Source: Ceratopteris richardii (lineage: Eukaryota > Streptophyta > Polypodiopsida > Polypodiales > Pteridaceae). Taken from it: 64,000 bases of DNA. Made by a program: the position numbers and the translations under genes. Below are positions 1 to 11,065 of the stretch, one piece after another. The notes under the pieces are model-generated. The model was not told the DNA's origin and did no database searches. It worked only from the letters and a program-made list of their open reading frames with translations. How positions within the stretch are numbered: the stretch's first letter is position 1; every line of letters starts with the position of its first letter. Location: assembly GCA_020310875.1 (NCBI GenBank), contig CM035428.1, positions 107,267,182 through 107,331,181 of the forward strand. The letters are read 5' to 3'.

Positions 1-585
1 GCATCCTCTCCTTGCCTTTAAAATCATGAATAATTTGCTAAATACATCGCATAATTCCTCATGTGCATGCATGGTTCTCATAATTATGTAATTATTCACC
101 TTTGATCACATACCAATAAATGGATGAATGCAAGCATAATGGAGATTTTGGATCATTGCTAACTATCGAGAGACAAGATTCATAGAATAGGAAAGCTCCA
201 TAAAAAAACAACTTTTTATAAGGTTATCAATCCTCATTGACTATACAAATACAATGCCATTGGCAACCATATATTGTTCAATGTGTGTGAGGTGAATGAG
301 CTATGATATGAGCTCTCACTTCACAATAAATTCTCTTCACAATGATCTCAAGGATCGAGATATCATGTGGGTTATTTGATCCACCTTTAATAGTTGTCTT
401 TGGAGATAAAGTTTGAATTCAAATTCAAAGAGGTCTAAGTTTGAATCCTAAAGTATAGGATATATTCTCTCATTAAACAACAAAGGTAATTGTGAATGAT
501 TTTCACAAGAGATTGATCACATGGGGTTCCATAAGAGATGTGCTAATTAACCAAGTATATAGGCTTGGTTTTAATTGCACCAACA
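1..585 (-). repeat. 3' LTR of copia A, cut by the window edge
   Basis: Read on the minus strand, the sequence next to the purine-rich tract at 586-597 begins TGTTGGTGCAATT, the usual TG start of a plant copia LTR. It runs to the window edge, so its far end and target duplication cannot be seen. No reading frame of note lies inside. Its start resembles the solo LTR at 36911 but not the LTR at 3676-4852, so the two LTRs flanking copia A are of different subfamilies. Confidence 0.75.
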
Positions 586-597
586 GCTCCGCCTCAA
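586..597 (-). other. polypurine tract of copia A
   Basis: On the minus strand this reads as an almost pure purine run (GAGGCGGAGC) directly before the LTR start TGTTGG. That is the position of the plus-strand primer in copia elements. One C interrupts the run, consistent with decay. Confidence 0.6.
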
Positions 598-615
598 GCC
601 TAACATGCTTGGTCT

Positions 616-2001
616 TCATTCCTCATTGATTTCTTGCAAACCAATCATCAATTTGAATATGTTCATCTTAGTTCCATCCAAATACTTTGTGAGTATATCT
701 TCACATTGTAAATGATTTGATGCATAGGATAGTTGAATATCCTTGCTAAGCAATTTCTCCCTTACATAGTGATAGTGCACTTCAATGTGCTTATTCCTTG
801 CAAGATATACATGATTAGCAGCCAAATGAAGTGAACTAGTGTTATCTCCAAAGATTATTGGAGTGCAAGAGTGTATCCCAAAGTCTGCATATAGTTGCTT
901 AAGCCACATAGCTTCTTGAGTTGCATTTGCCAAACCTCTGTATTCTGCTTCTGTGGATGATAAGGCCATAGTTGGTTGCTTCTTAGATGACCATGATATA
1001 GGTTTTGAACCTGCAAAAGATAGGTACCCTAAAGTGCTCCTCCTATCATCCTTGGATGCATCAGAATATATCTTTATATCTAAGTCAGAAGTGAAGGGAT
1101 AAAGCAACCCTTCATTCATAGTACCCTTTGGATACTTTAGCACCCTCTTGGAAGTTTCCATGTGAGGTTTCCTTGGTGCATGCATAAATTGACTCAATGT
1201 ACTTACTCCATAAGCAATGTCTACTCTTTTTAGGGTAGCATAGTTGACGCTCCCTACAAGCTTTGGGTAACCTGTAACATCTTCAAGAAGTTCTCCCTCA
1301 TGAGAACTAAGCTTATGGTTGTGTTCCATGGGTGTGTCTTCAATTTTGGTATTCTCCATCTTAACCTTTCCCAACATATCATGTATATACTTTCTTTGAG
1401 TAATAAATATACCAAAATCTATGTATACAAGCTCTAAGCCAAGAAAGTAAGTTAATAAACCAAGATCACTCGTTTTAAATTCTCCCATTAGTTGAGCCTT
1501 AACCTACTTGATGCCATTATCATCATTCCTTGTAATGATAATGGCATCCACATAGACACATAAGTAGATCATCTCTGAGTTGGTCTTCTTTATAAATAAA
1601 GAAGAATCTGCCTTGCTAGCCACAAAACCTTGGTCCTGCAAATAAGTCACAAGTCTATGGTTCCAAGCTCTAGGAGCTTGCTTTCGGCCATAGAGTGCTT
1701 TCCTGAGCTTGCATACATACCCTGTTTTATCTCCATCTTCAAAACCTAGTGGTTGTGCCATATACACTTCTTCTTATATCCATCCATTTAAGAATGCATT
1801 CTTGACATCTAACTGATATAGATTCCAGTTCTTAGAGGCAGCAATACTTACCAAAAGCCTATTTATAGATCCATATGAGTTCTTTTTTATTTTATATATC
1901 CACTTGGATCCTATTACCTTCATGCTTGCCTTCTTGGGAACTAGGTCCAAGTATGGTTTTCTTGAAGTGCTTCTACCTCTTGCTGCATGGCTTCTCTCCA
2001 T
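616..2001 (-). pseudogene. copia A reverse transcriptase and RNase H, broken
   Basis: Three consecutive minus-strand frames make up one ancestral RT-RNase H. 1774-2001 holds the RT entry region (IGSKWIYKIK and LDVKNAFLNG). 1504-1767 holds KALYGRKQAPRAWN and the active-site region CVYVDAI, where the second aspartate of the YVDD box is alanine. 616-1488 (290 codons) holds the RT thumb and RNase H, with acidic motifs YSDAS, SSTEAEY and GDNTSS, and ends just before the polypurine tract. The lost aspartate and the frame breaks make it inactive. Codon use and family match the neighbouring copia fragments. Confidence 0.85.
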
Positions 2002-3113
2002 TATTTCCTTTTACTAGCCTCTTTAAATGAATAAGGTTCTTCCATCATAGAGTCTTTAGTGATATACATAGAATTCTTGGTGACTAATGATGTATCACAG
2101 CCATACCTTATGGGTCTTTTGCTTTGTCTTTGAGATCTCGAGTGCTTAGTTGGAGGATTATGGTATGTCTTCCAATTTCTTGAATTTGGTTGCCTCTTGA
2201 CTTCCATGCCTTGAAATCCATTTGCTCTTCATCCTCTGAATTGATGTCTTCTGGTAATTGTTGATCTTCTTGAGTGAGGGTTGGAAAATCATTTTCCAAA
2301 TCATAAGGTACCTTGACTTTCCTGCACTCATCTTCAAACCATGAATTATTTTCATCAAACACTACATCGCTACTAAATATAAATGCTTTGTTAGTGGGAT
2401 TGTATAGCATGTAGCCCTTTTGGTTTTGATCATACCCAATGAATATACATTTCTCAGCTTTAGGGTCAAGTTTCCCTCTAATCTGTGAGGGAATGTGTGC
2501 ATAAGCAATGCACCCAAATATTTTGCAATGTTCCAATGAGGGTCTCCTACCATTCTATGCTTCATAGGGTGTCATACCATCCAAGGATTTGGATGGGAGC
2601 GTATTAACCAAGTAGGTGACTGTGGAAATAGCCTCTGCCCATAGGTAATTAGGTAACTTCTTCTCATTCAACATTGACCTAGCAGCTTCAACTATTAACA
2701 TGTTCCTTCTTTCTACTACTCCATTCAATATTCACGAGTATATCTTGTTGTTACTTCCATCTTTATACCTCTATCCTATAAAAATGAATAAAATTCATGT
2801 GAAAAATACTCACCAACTCCATCAGATCTGATCCTTTTCAAGCTTCTTTGTGTTTGGTTCTCAACTAGTGCCAAGTACTTTTAAAACACGTAAATTCTTA
2901 ATCCTTATGCTTCATGAAATAAAGCATTCTCCATCTACTATAATCATGAATAAATGAAATAAAGTACCTTGAACATGAGATTGATGGATCTTTGCTAGGA
3001 CCCCACCCATGATTGTGTACAAGTTCCAAATAGTCTTCATGCATGTATCCCTTCTTGTTGAAGGGTTTCCTATGAGCTTTTCCAAATTGGCATGCTTCAC
3101 ATTTGTATATCAT
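2002..3113 (-). pseudogene. copia A integrase, broken
   Basis: On the minus strand 2898-3113 has the zinc-finger end (MIYKCEACQFGKAH) and start of the catalytic core (YFISFIHDYSRW, where most copia have FIDDYSR). Around 2560-2890 are the regions matching WAEA and TYLVN with TPYEAW. 2108-2536 has the conserved CKIFGCIAYAHIP and CIFIGYDQNQKGY segment after the core. Several frame changes separate the parts. In F the same order is found on the other strand at 34890-35800. Function was strand transfer of cDNA into the genome; this copy cannot do it. Confidence 0.8.
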
Positions 3114-3116
3114 ATG

Positions 3117-3675
3117 CTACTTGGTCACATTGGGAATTCCAAGCACAGTTTGATCCCTGCAAATTTGCTTCAGAGTTCTTTCTCCTATGTGTCCTAGCCT
3201 TTTGTGCCATATCTCTAGCTCAGATAAGGTTTTATCCTTGTAATTGAAAAGTGCTATGTTTGTGGTGTCTTCAATCTCAAATGTGAATAATCTACTACAT
3301 TTCTCACCTTTAGAAATCCTTTTGAATCCTTGTTGAGGGTCTTCCACATATGCTCCATGCTTAGTGAATCTGACATCTAAACCTTTCTTAACAATCTCTC
3401 CAACACTAATTCGGTTTTTGGTTATAGTTGATTGAGTGTTTAGTATCATCACCTATATGTACTTCATGCTTCCCTTTGGGTTCTTCAAGATCAGATAATA
3501 AGGCTAACTAAACAACCTGAATCAATATAAAAAAGATGTTCATCATCTTTAACTTGCTTGGATGTCATATTCATGATGAGTTGAGAATCTTCTTGGTCTT
3601 CTGTATAGCTATTGTAATCTCTTCTTCCTCTAAAACCTCCTTGATAGTTGTTGTTGTTATAGCCTTGATTGTATG
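3117..3675 (-). pseudogene. copia A GAG-pre, protease and gag tail, broken
   Basis: 3117-3452 on the minus strand is a 111-codon GAG-pre/integrase-zinc segment (ELEIWHKRLGHIGERTLKQI). Further 5', about 3500-3560, the protease start can be read as YIDSGC, with the D-S-G active site kept, but the frame then fails. About 3570-3675 is the Gly/Arg/Tyr-rich tail of gag (RGRRDYNSYTED), close to NNYTED in F at about 34300. The gag segment abuts the LTR end directly, so the rest of gag has been deleted. Confidence 0.7.
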
Positions 3676-4852
3676 TGAAGAGATGGATTTGTACTTGATG
3701 AAGATGAAGTGGTGCTACAAAAACTTTGCACTACACCAACCAAATGGACTCCAGAGACATGTGGTAGGCCCTTTTAGCTTGCCAAAGGATGTATTTGACA
3801 TCCTATGTACCTTGGAAGATCACTCTCAAAAAGTTGAATCAAAACAGATAAGTTGGAGTAGATTTAAGAGCCAAAAAATTTCTATTTATGTTCATACACC
3901 TATCCAAAGTTTTGAACAATTCTCTAGCCATAGCAGCAATTAACTTTATTCCTTTTGGGGAACTCTTATACACTTAATAAGCTAACAATCATGAGTAATC
4001 TGATAAAAAATTATGAACCACACAAAGAGAAAAAAACTTAGCAAGTCATAGGATGACCCCGATTTTCTTGGGCTACAATAGTACACAAACCCGTGTGCAG
4101 TAAAATGGAGATATCTCACGATTAAAGAATTCAATGCTCATGACAATTTGTAGGCATATATTACACAGTATGAAGATTCTAACAAGATTTAAATCATGGA
4201 AAATGGTGAATTACACACTGAGAAACAGCTCTGACACAATGCCTGTTCTAAGAGAGTGTTGGTAGAGAAGAAGAAAATGAGGTGACATAGTTGACTTCAA
4301 ATGATCATAATTGAAGATTGAAACATTCAAATATAATGAAATTTGTTGAGCATATAGTAGACTTAGATAGCTAACTTTACTAAGTTAAATCACTGAAATA
4401 ATTCACCTGACTCAAAGAAATCATCTCTGCAATCTGACTGAGAAAACTGAGAGATATGGCAGTGAATAGTACACTTCACAAGAACATGAAGATATGAACT
4501 CAAATGATCACGAAAATGAAATTATATTTATTGTACAATACAATGGATGTATTGATACATATGTGTGCCTTGAAACCACACCTTGATATGGCATAAAGCT
4601 CAGCTCTTGGAGGTCTTCTCTTAACCACGACTAAAATTGCCATGTATTTATAGTTGATCTTGGGAGCTTAACTTCCCACAATCACTCTTCAATCTATTAG
4701 TGATTGATTTGATTCACCAACTACCATCAATCACGAATTGTTACAAGAGGTAGTTCACAAGTGAACTTTACATTGTCTTCATTTTAAAGCTTCTGCTATG
4801 AATTTGTGGGACTCAAACCAATACTTAGGCTTGTTATAGACTTGCTTCAACA
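3676..4852 (-). repeat. copia LTR shared by fragments A and B, about 1,177 bp
   Basis: On the minus strand it begins TGTTGAAGCAAG after the tract GAGGGGGAGC and ends CATCTCTTCA where gag of A starts. Much of its second half aligns with the LTRs at 13547 and 32000 (for example the segment around GAGTTCCCCAAAAGGAAT). A TATAAATA box lies on the minus strand at 4645-4652. It has internal copia sequence on both sides, so it serves as 3' LTR of B and as the 5' LTR neighbour of A. No open frame worth annotating lies inside. Confidence 0.8.
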
Positions 4853-5097
4853 GCTCCCCCTCAATCCAAGTATGCTTGAGGTCTTCAATCTCCCAAGATT
4901 ACCTGCAAACCAATCACGGCTTTGAATTTGCAAAGCTTTGTACCATCCAATGCTTTGGTTAGAATATCTGCACATTGTTGATGAGTGGACACATATGATA
5001 TTTGAATCTCCTTGCTCACAATCTTCTCTCTTACATAGTGATAATCAACTTCAATATGTTTATCCCTTGCATGAAAAATTGGATTAGCAGCTTTTAG
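4853..5097 (-). pseudogene. copia B, 3' end of RNase H with polypurine tract
   Basis: The minus strand reads as the end of copia RNase H (AANPIFHARDKHIEV, YHYVREKIVSKEIQ, CADILTKALDGTKL), followed by the tract GAGGGGGAGC at 4853-4862 and the LTR. The upstream part of B is missing. At 5097/5098 the sequence switches to a plus-strand copia of another family, so this is a breakpoint between two oppositely oriented elements. Confidence 0.75.
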
Positions 5098-5749
5098 GTA
5101 TTTTGTTCTATTCGTTGATGATTTAACAAGATACTCATGGATCTATGGTCTTAAGTTGAAGTTAGAAGTCTTTCCTATGTTCAAGAAGTTTGTAGCTATG
5201 GTTGCAAATGAAAGTCAGGAAACTATCCAGATTCTCAGAAGTGATAGAGGTTGAGAATACTTGTCAAAAAAGTTCTAGAAATTTCTTGATGAGAAAGGTA
5301 TTACTCGACACCTTACTATTGCTTATACTCTTGAGCAGAATGGTGTTGCAGAAAGAAAGAATAGAGTACTTGTTGAGATGATGCAGAGCATGATGGCGTC
5401 CAAGAAGCTTTCACCAAAATTCTGGTTTGATGCAGTACATACAACTAACCACATTTTAAACAGGTCATCTACAAAAGCTTTAAAGGTAATCATACCTTAT
5501 GAAGCTTATTATGCTAGAAAACGTAATATGAGTTACTTCAGAGTGTTTGGATCACTTTCTTATGTACATATTGAGAAAAAGAACAGAGGCAAACTAGATG
5601 TAAAGGCAAAGAAAGCTGTTTTTATTGGAGATCTTGTTGAGAGTAAGGGATACAGGTTTTATGTTCCAGAGACAGGTGAAGTTATTCTTTCACGTAATGC
5701 TTATATTGCTGGGCCATATCAGGAGGGAGTTAAAATTCCTAGGACTTAA
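5098..5749 (+). pseudogene. copia C integrase core and C-terminal part, broken
   Basis: The translation has the catalytic DDE features of copia integrase: FVDDLTRYSW, then SDRG, then NGVAERKNR. An in-frame TGA follows SDRG and a further stop follows shortly. From 5378 the frame is open for 123 codons through WFDAVHTTNHILNR, IPYEAYYARK and GKLDVKAKKAVFIG, the post-core segment found in all copia integrases. The 5' zinc-finger part is missing. Confidence 0.8.
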
Positions 5750-5821
5750 GAAAAAGTTGAAGAAAGAGGAATTTCACAACCTTCTATAGAGTCATTTCCA
5801 CATGAGACTTCAGTTCCAGAA

Positions 5822-6848
5822 ATGGAAGAAGCTAGAGTTCTAGAAAGTCCTAGTACCTCGGAAGGACAAGTTCCAGAACCTATGGAAGCTGAAGGGTCAG
5901 AAAGAGTTTCATCACTATTTAAAGATACACCTACTTGGTTATATCAAACTTTGAAAGATAGTGTTATAAAGACTATTACTAGAAGAACAAGGAGTCAGAC
6001 TAGACAACAACAACAAGATCATATAAGAACAAGAAGTCAGACTAGACAGCAACAACAAAAAGATCATGTAAGTTTTGCTGAAGACTTTGAGATTCATGAT
6101 ATTTTGGCATTTACGACAGCTGAAGATGAACCTGCATGTGTTAAAGATGCACTTAACATTCCTATTTGGAGAAAAGCTATGCAAGAAGAGATTGATTCTA
6201 TTCATAAGAATCAAACTTGGCAATTATGTGAGTTACTAGAGGGAAAGAAGGCTATAGGTGTAAAATGGATCTTCAAAATCAAAAGGAAAGCAGATGGTAC
6301 TATTGATAGATACAAGGCCAGGTTAGTTGTCAAAGGATATGCACAACAAAAAGGTATTGATTATGATGAGACATTTGCTCCTACATCTAGGATGACTGTT
6401 ATTAGGTCAATACTTGCTTTAACAACACATTTTGGTTGGCATATATATCAACTTGCCATAAGGTTTTGAAGAGACGGATAAAGAACACTTAGTGTGTAAG
6501 CTTATAAAAGCTTTGTATGATTTAAAACAGGCACATAGAGCATGGTATGAAAAGATACATACATATCTTTTGTCCATTGATTTCCATAACTTAGATGCAG
6601 CTCCAACTCTTTATGTCAAAGCTGAAACAGGTATGATGATTATAGCAATCATTTATGTGGATGATATTATAGTCACAGGTCCCAGAGATGAAGATTTGCA
6701 GATGTTCAAAGAACAATTGAAGCAAACATTTGATGTGAATGATTTAGGCATTTTGCATTATTATCTTGGGATTCAGTTTCTGTTTCCAGATGAGTGTATC
6801 TATATGACACAGCAGAAGTACATTGAGAAACTTTTGGAGAGGTTTTAG
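5822..6848 (+). pseudogene. copia C reverse transcriptase, broken
   Basis: 5822-6469 starts with a Ser/Glu-rich linker and a duplicated RTRSQTRQQQQ segment (about residues 58-80), then the RT entry region (WRKAMQEEID, GVKWIFKIKRKADGTIDRYKARLV, ETFAPTSRMTVIRSILAL). The frame breaks where LDVKTAFL would be expected. 6492-6848 continues with ALYDLKQAHRAWY and the catalytic box IYVDDIIVTG, which is intact, and ends at KLLERF. It synthesised cDNA in the ancestor; here it is split. Confidence 0.8.
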
Positions 6849-6865
6849 ATGGTTGATTCAAACCT

Positions 6866-7560
6866 ATGCAAACACCTATGGATCAGAACGCATCTTTACA
6901 AATGGTAGCAGATGCAGAATCATTTGATGCTACTTTATATATTCAAGCAGTGGGTTGCTTGATATATCTTTGTAATACACGTCCTAATATACAGTTTGCA
7001 GTTTCTCAAGTATCAAGGTTCATGCAGAATCCGATAGTGTTACATTGGAAATTTCAATATTTGAAGGGAACTTCAAATTTTGCTATGGTATTTTCAAAAT
7101 CGACACATTTGTTACTAAAAGGATTTTTAGATTCTGATTGGGCAGGTGATAGACAGACAAGAAGTACTAATGGATATTGTTTTTATCTTGGAGATTGTCG
7201 CATCTCATGGCTTTCGAAGAGACAACCCACTATTGCTACTTCATCATGTGAAGCTGAATATCGTGCAGCATTTACAGCTACTCTAGAGTTAGTATGGTTG
7301 CAGAAGATTTTCAGTTATCTTGATGTAAGAGTACATGAACCCATTCAGATATTTTCACATAGCCAGAGTGCTATAGCTATAGCAAAGAATCTAGTGCATC
7401 ATGCAAGGACAAAGCATATAGAGGTACACTACCACTATATTCGAGAGTAGATAGCTAAGAAGCACATTGAGCTGGTTTATGTTCCTTCTAGTGAGAATGT
7501 TGCAGATATATTTACCAAAGCATTGACTAGATAGTTGAGAAGATTTGTAGATTACTGAAG
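6866..7560 (+). pseudogene. copia C RT end and RNase H
   Basis: A 194-codon frame carries TPMDQNASL, YLCNTRPNIQFAVSQVSRFM, then RNase H with FLDSDWAGD, SSCEAEYRAA and SHSQSAIAIA; the last is usually a DNxSA motif, here HSQSA, a loss of the aspartate. The frame stops at 7449 (IREstop), after which VADIFTKAL is still legible to about 7560. The region ends 20 bases before the purine tract. Confidence 0.8.
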
Positions 7561-7576
7561 CTTGTACCAATATGAC

Positions 7577-7590
7577 ATTGAAGGAGGGGA
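7577..7590 (+). other. polypurine tract of copia C
   Basis: A purine run (GAAGGAGGGGA) follows the end of RNase H and lies three bases before the TG start of the LTR, the normal primer position for second-strand synthesis. Confidence 0.65.
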
Positions 7591-7593
7591 TAG

Positions 7594-8417
7594 TGCAACG
7601 GCCTCCCATACATGCCACGCAAGTTCACATCCCGTCTGTAGCATGTGTCACAAACATAGTTTTTATGAAAAGCTATTCCAAAAATGCACGGATAGCGAGC
7701 ACCATTTTTTGAGTTTGATTTTTGAATATTGCACGAAGTTTGGCTACAATGATCGTAGCTTTGTGGATTTTCATATTTGCTTTTGGATAGTACTTCAAAG
7801 AATATATAAAGAGAGCCTTGCTCATTGTTCAAGCATCACTCATCAAGAAATCCTCTCAAGGAGATCAAGGAGGAGTCTCACACATTTGGAGGAGGTGATC
7901 ACTCAAAGATTACAAGCTAGCTCTTGGTGTTCTGAAGCTTTAGAGGTGGAGTTTTGGTGAAGGAGAGGCTACTCTCTTGAAGCAAGAGGTATTCTACAAG
8001 GTGGTGGTAACTATCTTTTGTGAGTTAACCTTATATTTTGTTTTTAGGGTTTCTCTACCCTAATCACAAAATTAGGATTGGTTGATTTACAATTTTGTTA
8101 CACTATTTTGTGAGAATAAGGTTAGCTTCTTTGCTCATTCACTTCACACACTTAGATTATTTCAACACAATCTAAATTTTGTATCATCATCTTCTTGGAT
8201 ATTCTTCCATTAGTGAGAGCACCACTTTATATGGTTGAGTAGTACTCCCATGTTGTAATTTGGACATCTATTGTTTAGTGATTAAGCATCCAGCTTACGT
8301 TCTCTATCCTTGCCTCAAGATCTCTTTCTTTCTATCTTTCACTTATCATCTTAATTAATTAAGTGTGTATGCTCAAAAGGTTTTAGTATTTGAACGATAT
8401 TTGGGCCCCAAATTCCA
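7594..8417 (+). repeat. 3' LTR of copia C, about 824 bp
   Basis: Begins TGCAACGGCC just after the polypurine tract and ends AATTCCA where gypsy RT sequence starts in frame. It has TG and CA ends. The only long open frame in it (7562-7960) looks like chance. There is no second copy in the window, so age cannot be judged. The exact left edge is uncertain by a few bases. Confidence 0.65.
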
Positions 8418-9220
8418 ATAGTGTATTCGACCAAGATTAAAGAAGAGATTGACAAGTTATTAGCGGTAGGATTCATCTATGAGATAGAGCACACAGAATG
8501 GGTATCACTTATGGTTGTAGTACCCAAAAAGACTGGTAAACGTAGAGTCTCCATCAATTTGAAAAAAGTGAATGGAGCTACTATACGTGATAGCCATCCC
8601 TTACCTATCATCGACCACCTATTGGAAAGAGTTGAAAGCAAGGAAGTCTACAACTTCTTGGATGGATTCTCAGGTTATAACCAAGTAGCCATTGCTGTAG
8701 ATGGCCAACACAAGACCACCTTTGCAAGGGAGTATATGCTTTTCAAGTGATGCCATTCAGGCTCACTAATGCCCGCGTAACTTTCCAAAGACTACTGTGT
8801 CATGTATTCAAGGAATTTTTAAGAAAAAGCATGGAAGTTTATGTAGGCAACTTGTGCACCTACTCGAGTCAAAGAAGTGAACACATTCCAGAACTACAGA
8901 GGATATTCAAAAAATGCCGATAGTATCAAGTATGCTTAAATCCAAAAAAAAATTGTTTTTATGGTAAAGCAAGGAAAGATTTTGGGACATATTGTATCAA
9001 GGAATGGAATTTCCACAGATGAGGATAAGATTAAAGTAATTTTAGACTTACCTAGATCGACAAATGTGAAGGAAGTACAAGCCTTTATGGGTCATTGTGG
9101 ATACTCATCGATTTATCCACATGTATGCTATAATTGCTAAACCATTGTATGGGTTGGTGACTCAATTCACTTGGATAGGCATTCAATGAATTGAAATGAC
9201 AACTAAGTTTAGCACCTATC
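8418..9220 (+). pseudogene. gypsy D reverse transcriptase, broken
   Basis: 8421-8750 is a 109-codon frame with EHTEWVSLMVVVPKKTGKRRV, DSHPLPIIDHLLERV and FLDGFSGYNQVAIA, matching G residue by residue. It shifts frame near 8745. The next part reads FRLTNARVTFQRL and VYVGNLCTYS, where the catalytic YVDD is YVGN, so both aspartates are lost. The thumb region (GTYCIKEWNF in another frame, then DLPRSTNVKEVQAFMGH) is present but broken. Confidence 0.8.
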
Positions 9221-9610
9221 TTGAAGGTACCCAATTGGAACAAACCATTCCACATCCATGTGGATGCATCAAATTTTGCAATAGGAAGCATACTAGCTCA
9301 AGCTGCAGATGAAGGAAAATTATATCATCCTATCACATACACTAGTAGACAATTAAACCAAGCCGAGAGAAATTATACCACTACAGAAGCAGAAGGCCTA
9401 GGAATGGTGTATGCAGTCAAGAAATTATGTCATTACCTCCTAGCCAACAAATTCAAGTTCTTTATTGACCATCAGGCATTATTGTATCTGGTCAATAAGC
9501 CCTGCAATACGGGAAGGCTAGTAAGATGGTTCCTATTACTGATGGAATTCAGTTTTGAAGTAATAGTAAAAAAAGGAAATACTCATGTACGAGCGGATCA
9601 TTTATCATGA
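9221..9610 (+). pseudogene. gypsy D RNase H
   Basis: A 129-codon open frame: VPNWNKPFHIHVDASNFAIG (first catalytic Asp in HVDAS), YTSRQLNQAERNYTTTEAEGLGMVYAVKK (catalytic Glu in TTEAE), FFIDHQALLYL (Asp in IDHQ), ending NTHVRADHLS. All motifs that can be checked are kept, so this is the best preserved part of D. It ends in a TGA where G continues. Confidence 0.85.
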
Positions 9611-10170
9611 ATGATACATGGAGAGCCACCTATTGGAGTGAAAGATGATCTACTTGACACGTACTTATTCAATTTAGAAGTGTGTTCCAAATGGGTAGAA
9701 AAGTTGATACCCATCCTCACACATGGACAACTTCATAAGGTCAACCGAGATAACAAGAAAGAGTTTCTGCAGACACATAATTTACATATTGTAGTAGGTA
9801 GTTTATACTACAAAGAACCAAATGGCATATTATTGAGATGTGTAGAAGAGGCAGAACAGAAAAACTTAATGGAGCAAGCTCATGTGAATTGATGGAAGAT
9901 TCATAAGGGGTTCATGGGACAATAAGAGAATTGAAAAGACTAGGTGTATACTGGCCAGACATGCAAAAAGACATACATGAACACATTAGTAGTTTCCAAG
10001 AATTTCGAGAGAATACCCCAGAGGATCATGCATCTTTACAATTCTCTACAATAGCACCAGCTTGGAGAAAGGCATTGGTGAAATTCTTGAAAACATGATC
10101 GCATGAGGAAGGAGCTAGTCTAGCAAGGAAGCAGACTCTAGAGGAAATTAGTAAGAACTACACCATAATT
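9611..10170 (+). pseudogene. gypsy D RNase H-integrase linker with first zinc-finger-like module
   Basis: 9611-9892 reads MIHGEPPIGVKDD, then SLYYKEPNGILLRCVEEAE and EQAHVN, and after a stop continues with RLGVYWPDMQKDIHEHISS. This has the spacing of an integrase zinc-binding module (YYK..GILLRC, H, RLGVYWP, then a paired segment where Cys are expected) but lacks clear cysteines. The same segment exists in G at 23559-23807. It is followed by a further, complete module at 10186. Confidence 0.65.
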
Positions 10171-11028
10171 GGAAAACAATTATTCATGAGGGGAAAGGAC
10201 AATCAGGTATGGTTATGTGTAGATGAAGGAGAATATTTACCCATTTTAGAGATGCCCCATGCAAGAGCAGCGGGAGGAGATTTTTCAGCTGAAAAAACTA
10301 TAAAAATGATTCTCTTTGTAGGCTTGTGGTGGCCAACTCTACACATGGATGCCAACCCGTATGTACGAAGCTGTGAGGTGTGTCAAAGAACCAAGTATCC
10401 TATAAGAAGAGATGACATGCATCTAAGGCCCATGATCTACACAAGAGCCTTTTCCAAATGGGGCATTGACTTCATAAGACCTATAAATCCTCCAGCAAAA
10501 GGATCACATGCTGAGTACATTATTGTAGCCACATACTATCTAACAAAATGGGTAGAAGCAAAAGCAACGAGGAAACATGACATACAAACCACAGCTAAAT
10601 TCCTCTTTGAAAATATCTTTACTCGCTTTGGATTGCCAATAGAAATTGTAAGCAAAAGAGGAACACACTTCATCAATGAAGTGATAGAATCACTGATGAA
10701 TCAATTTCTTGTGATTCACAAAAATTCAGCCCCTTACCACCCCCAAGCCAATGGCCATGTGGAAAGTTCCAAGAAGGTACTATGCATAGTGTTGACCAAA
10801 ATAGTCAACAACGGAAGTTTAGACTGGGACAAACAATTGCATCATGCCATTCGGGCCTTCCATGTGGCTTACAAGACTGCCATTGGAACAACAAAATGAA
10901 TGGATAGGCCATGAACTATCCCAACAATTGGGCCAAATTGAAAAATTGCATGAAACAAAATTACAAGTTGTGGCAGGAACTTATGTAGCTCAAAGGAGAG
11001 AGAAAGCCTATTACGATGCACATATTAA
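10171..11028 (+). pseudogene. gypsy D integrase, 5' part
   Basis: 237 open codons from 10186: zinc finger H..H..CEVCQRTK (about residues 25-68), then the catalytic core GIDFIRP (first Asp), SKRGTHF (G has SDRGTHF, so the second catalytic Asp is Lys here) and GHVESS (Glu kept). The frame shifts near 10890 into 10844-11050, which carries the C-terminal EWIGHELSQQLGQ and YYDAHI. At 11028 the reading is cut by the DNA transposon and resumes at 13109. Confidence 0.85.
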
Positions 11029-11065
11029 CACTAGTTTGATACCAAAATAGGACACTCAAGTGTCC
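11029..11065 (+). repeat. left terminal inverted repeat of the DNA transposon
   Basis: CACTAGTTTGATACC followed by a near-palindrome GGACACTCAAGTGTCC at about 11050-11065. It pairs with the right end at 13059-13108. Confidence 0.8.

Larger units (their letters stand above)
586..3675 (-). mobile_element. Ty1/copia retrotransposon A, internal region, degenerate
   Basis: On the minus strand the order is end of gag, protease, GAG-pre, integrase, RT, RNase H, polypurine tract, which is the Ty1/copia order. All parts are broken by stops or shifts. The 5' side runs straight from the LTR end at 3676 into the last part of gag, so the primer site and most of gag are missing compared with copia F at 33272. 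Protein resemblance to F is close throughout, so A and F belong to one family. Confidence 0.85.
5098..8417 (+). mobile_element. Ty1/copia retrotransposon C, 5' truncated
   Basis: Plus-strand integrase core, RT, RNase H, polypurine tract and one LTR. LTR, gag, protease and the first part of integrase are missing at the left, where it meets B. At the right its LTR ends at 8417, where gypsy D begins in the middle of RT. The coding sequence differs clearly from copia A, E and F (for example WFDAVHTTNHILN), so it is a separate family. Confidence 0.8.

Noticed and set aside
3536..3943. Plus-strand 135-codon frame
   Set aside because: Antisense to copia A gag tail and LTR end, which align with F and E; not a gene.
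7562..7960. 132-codon frame after copia C RNase H
   Set aside because: Lies across the LTR start, no similarity to any known domain; chance frame.
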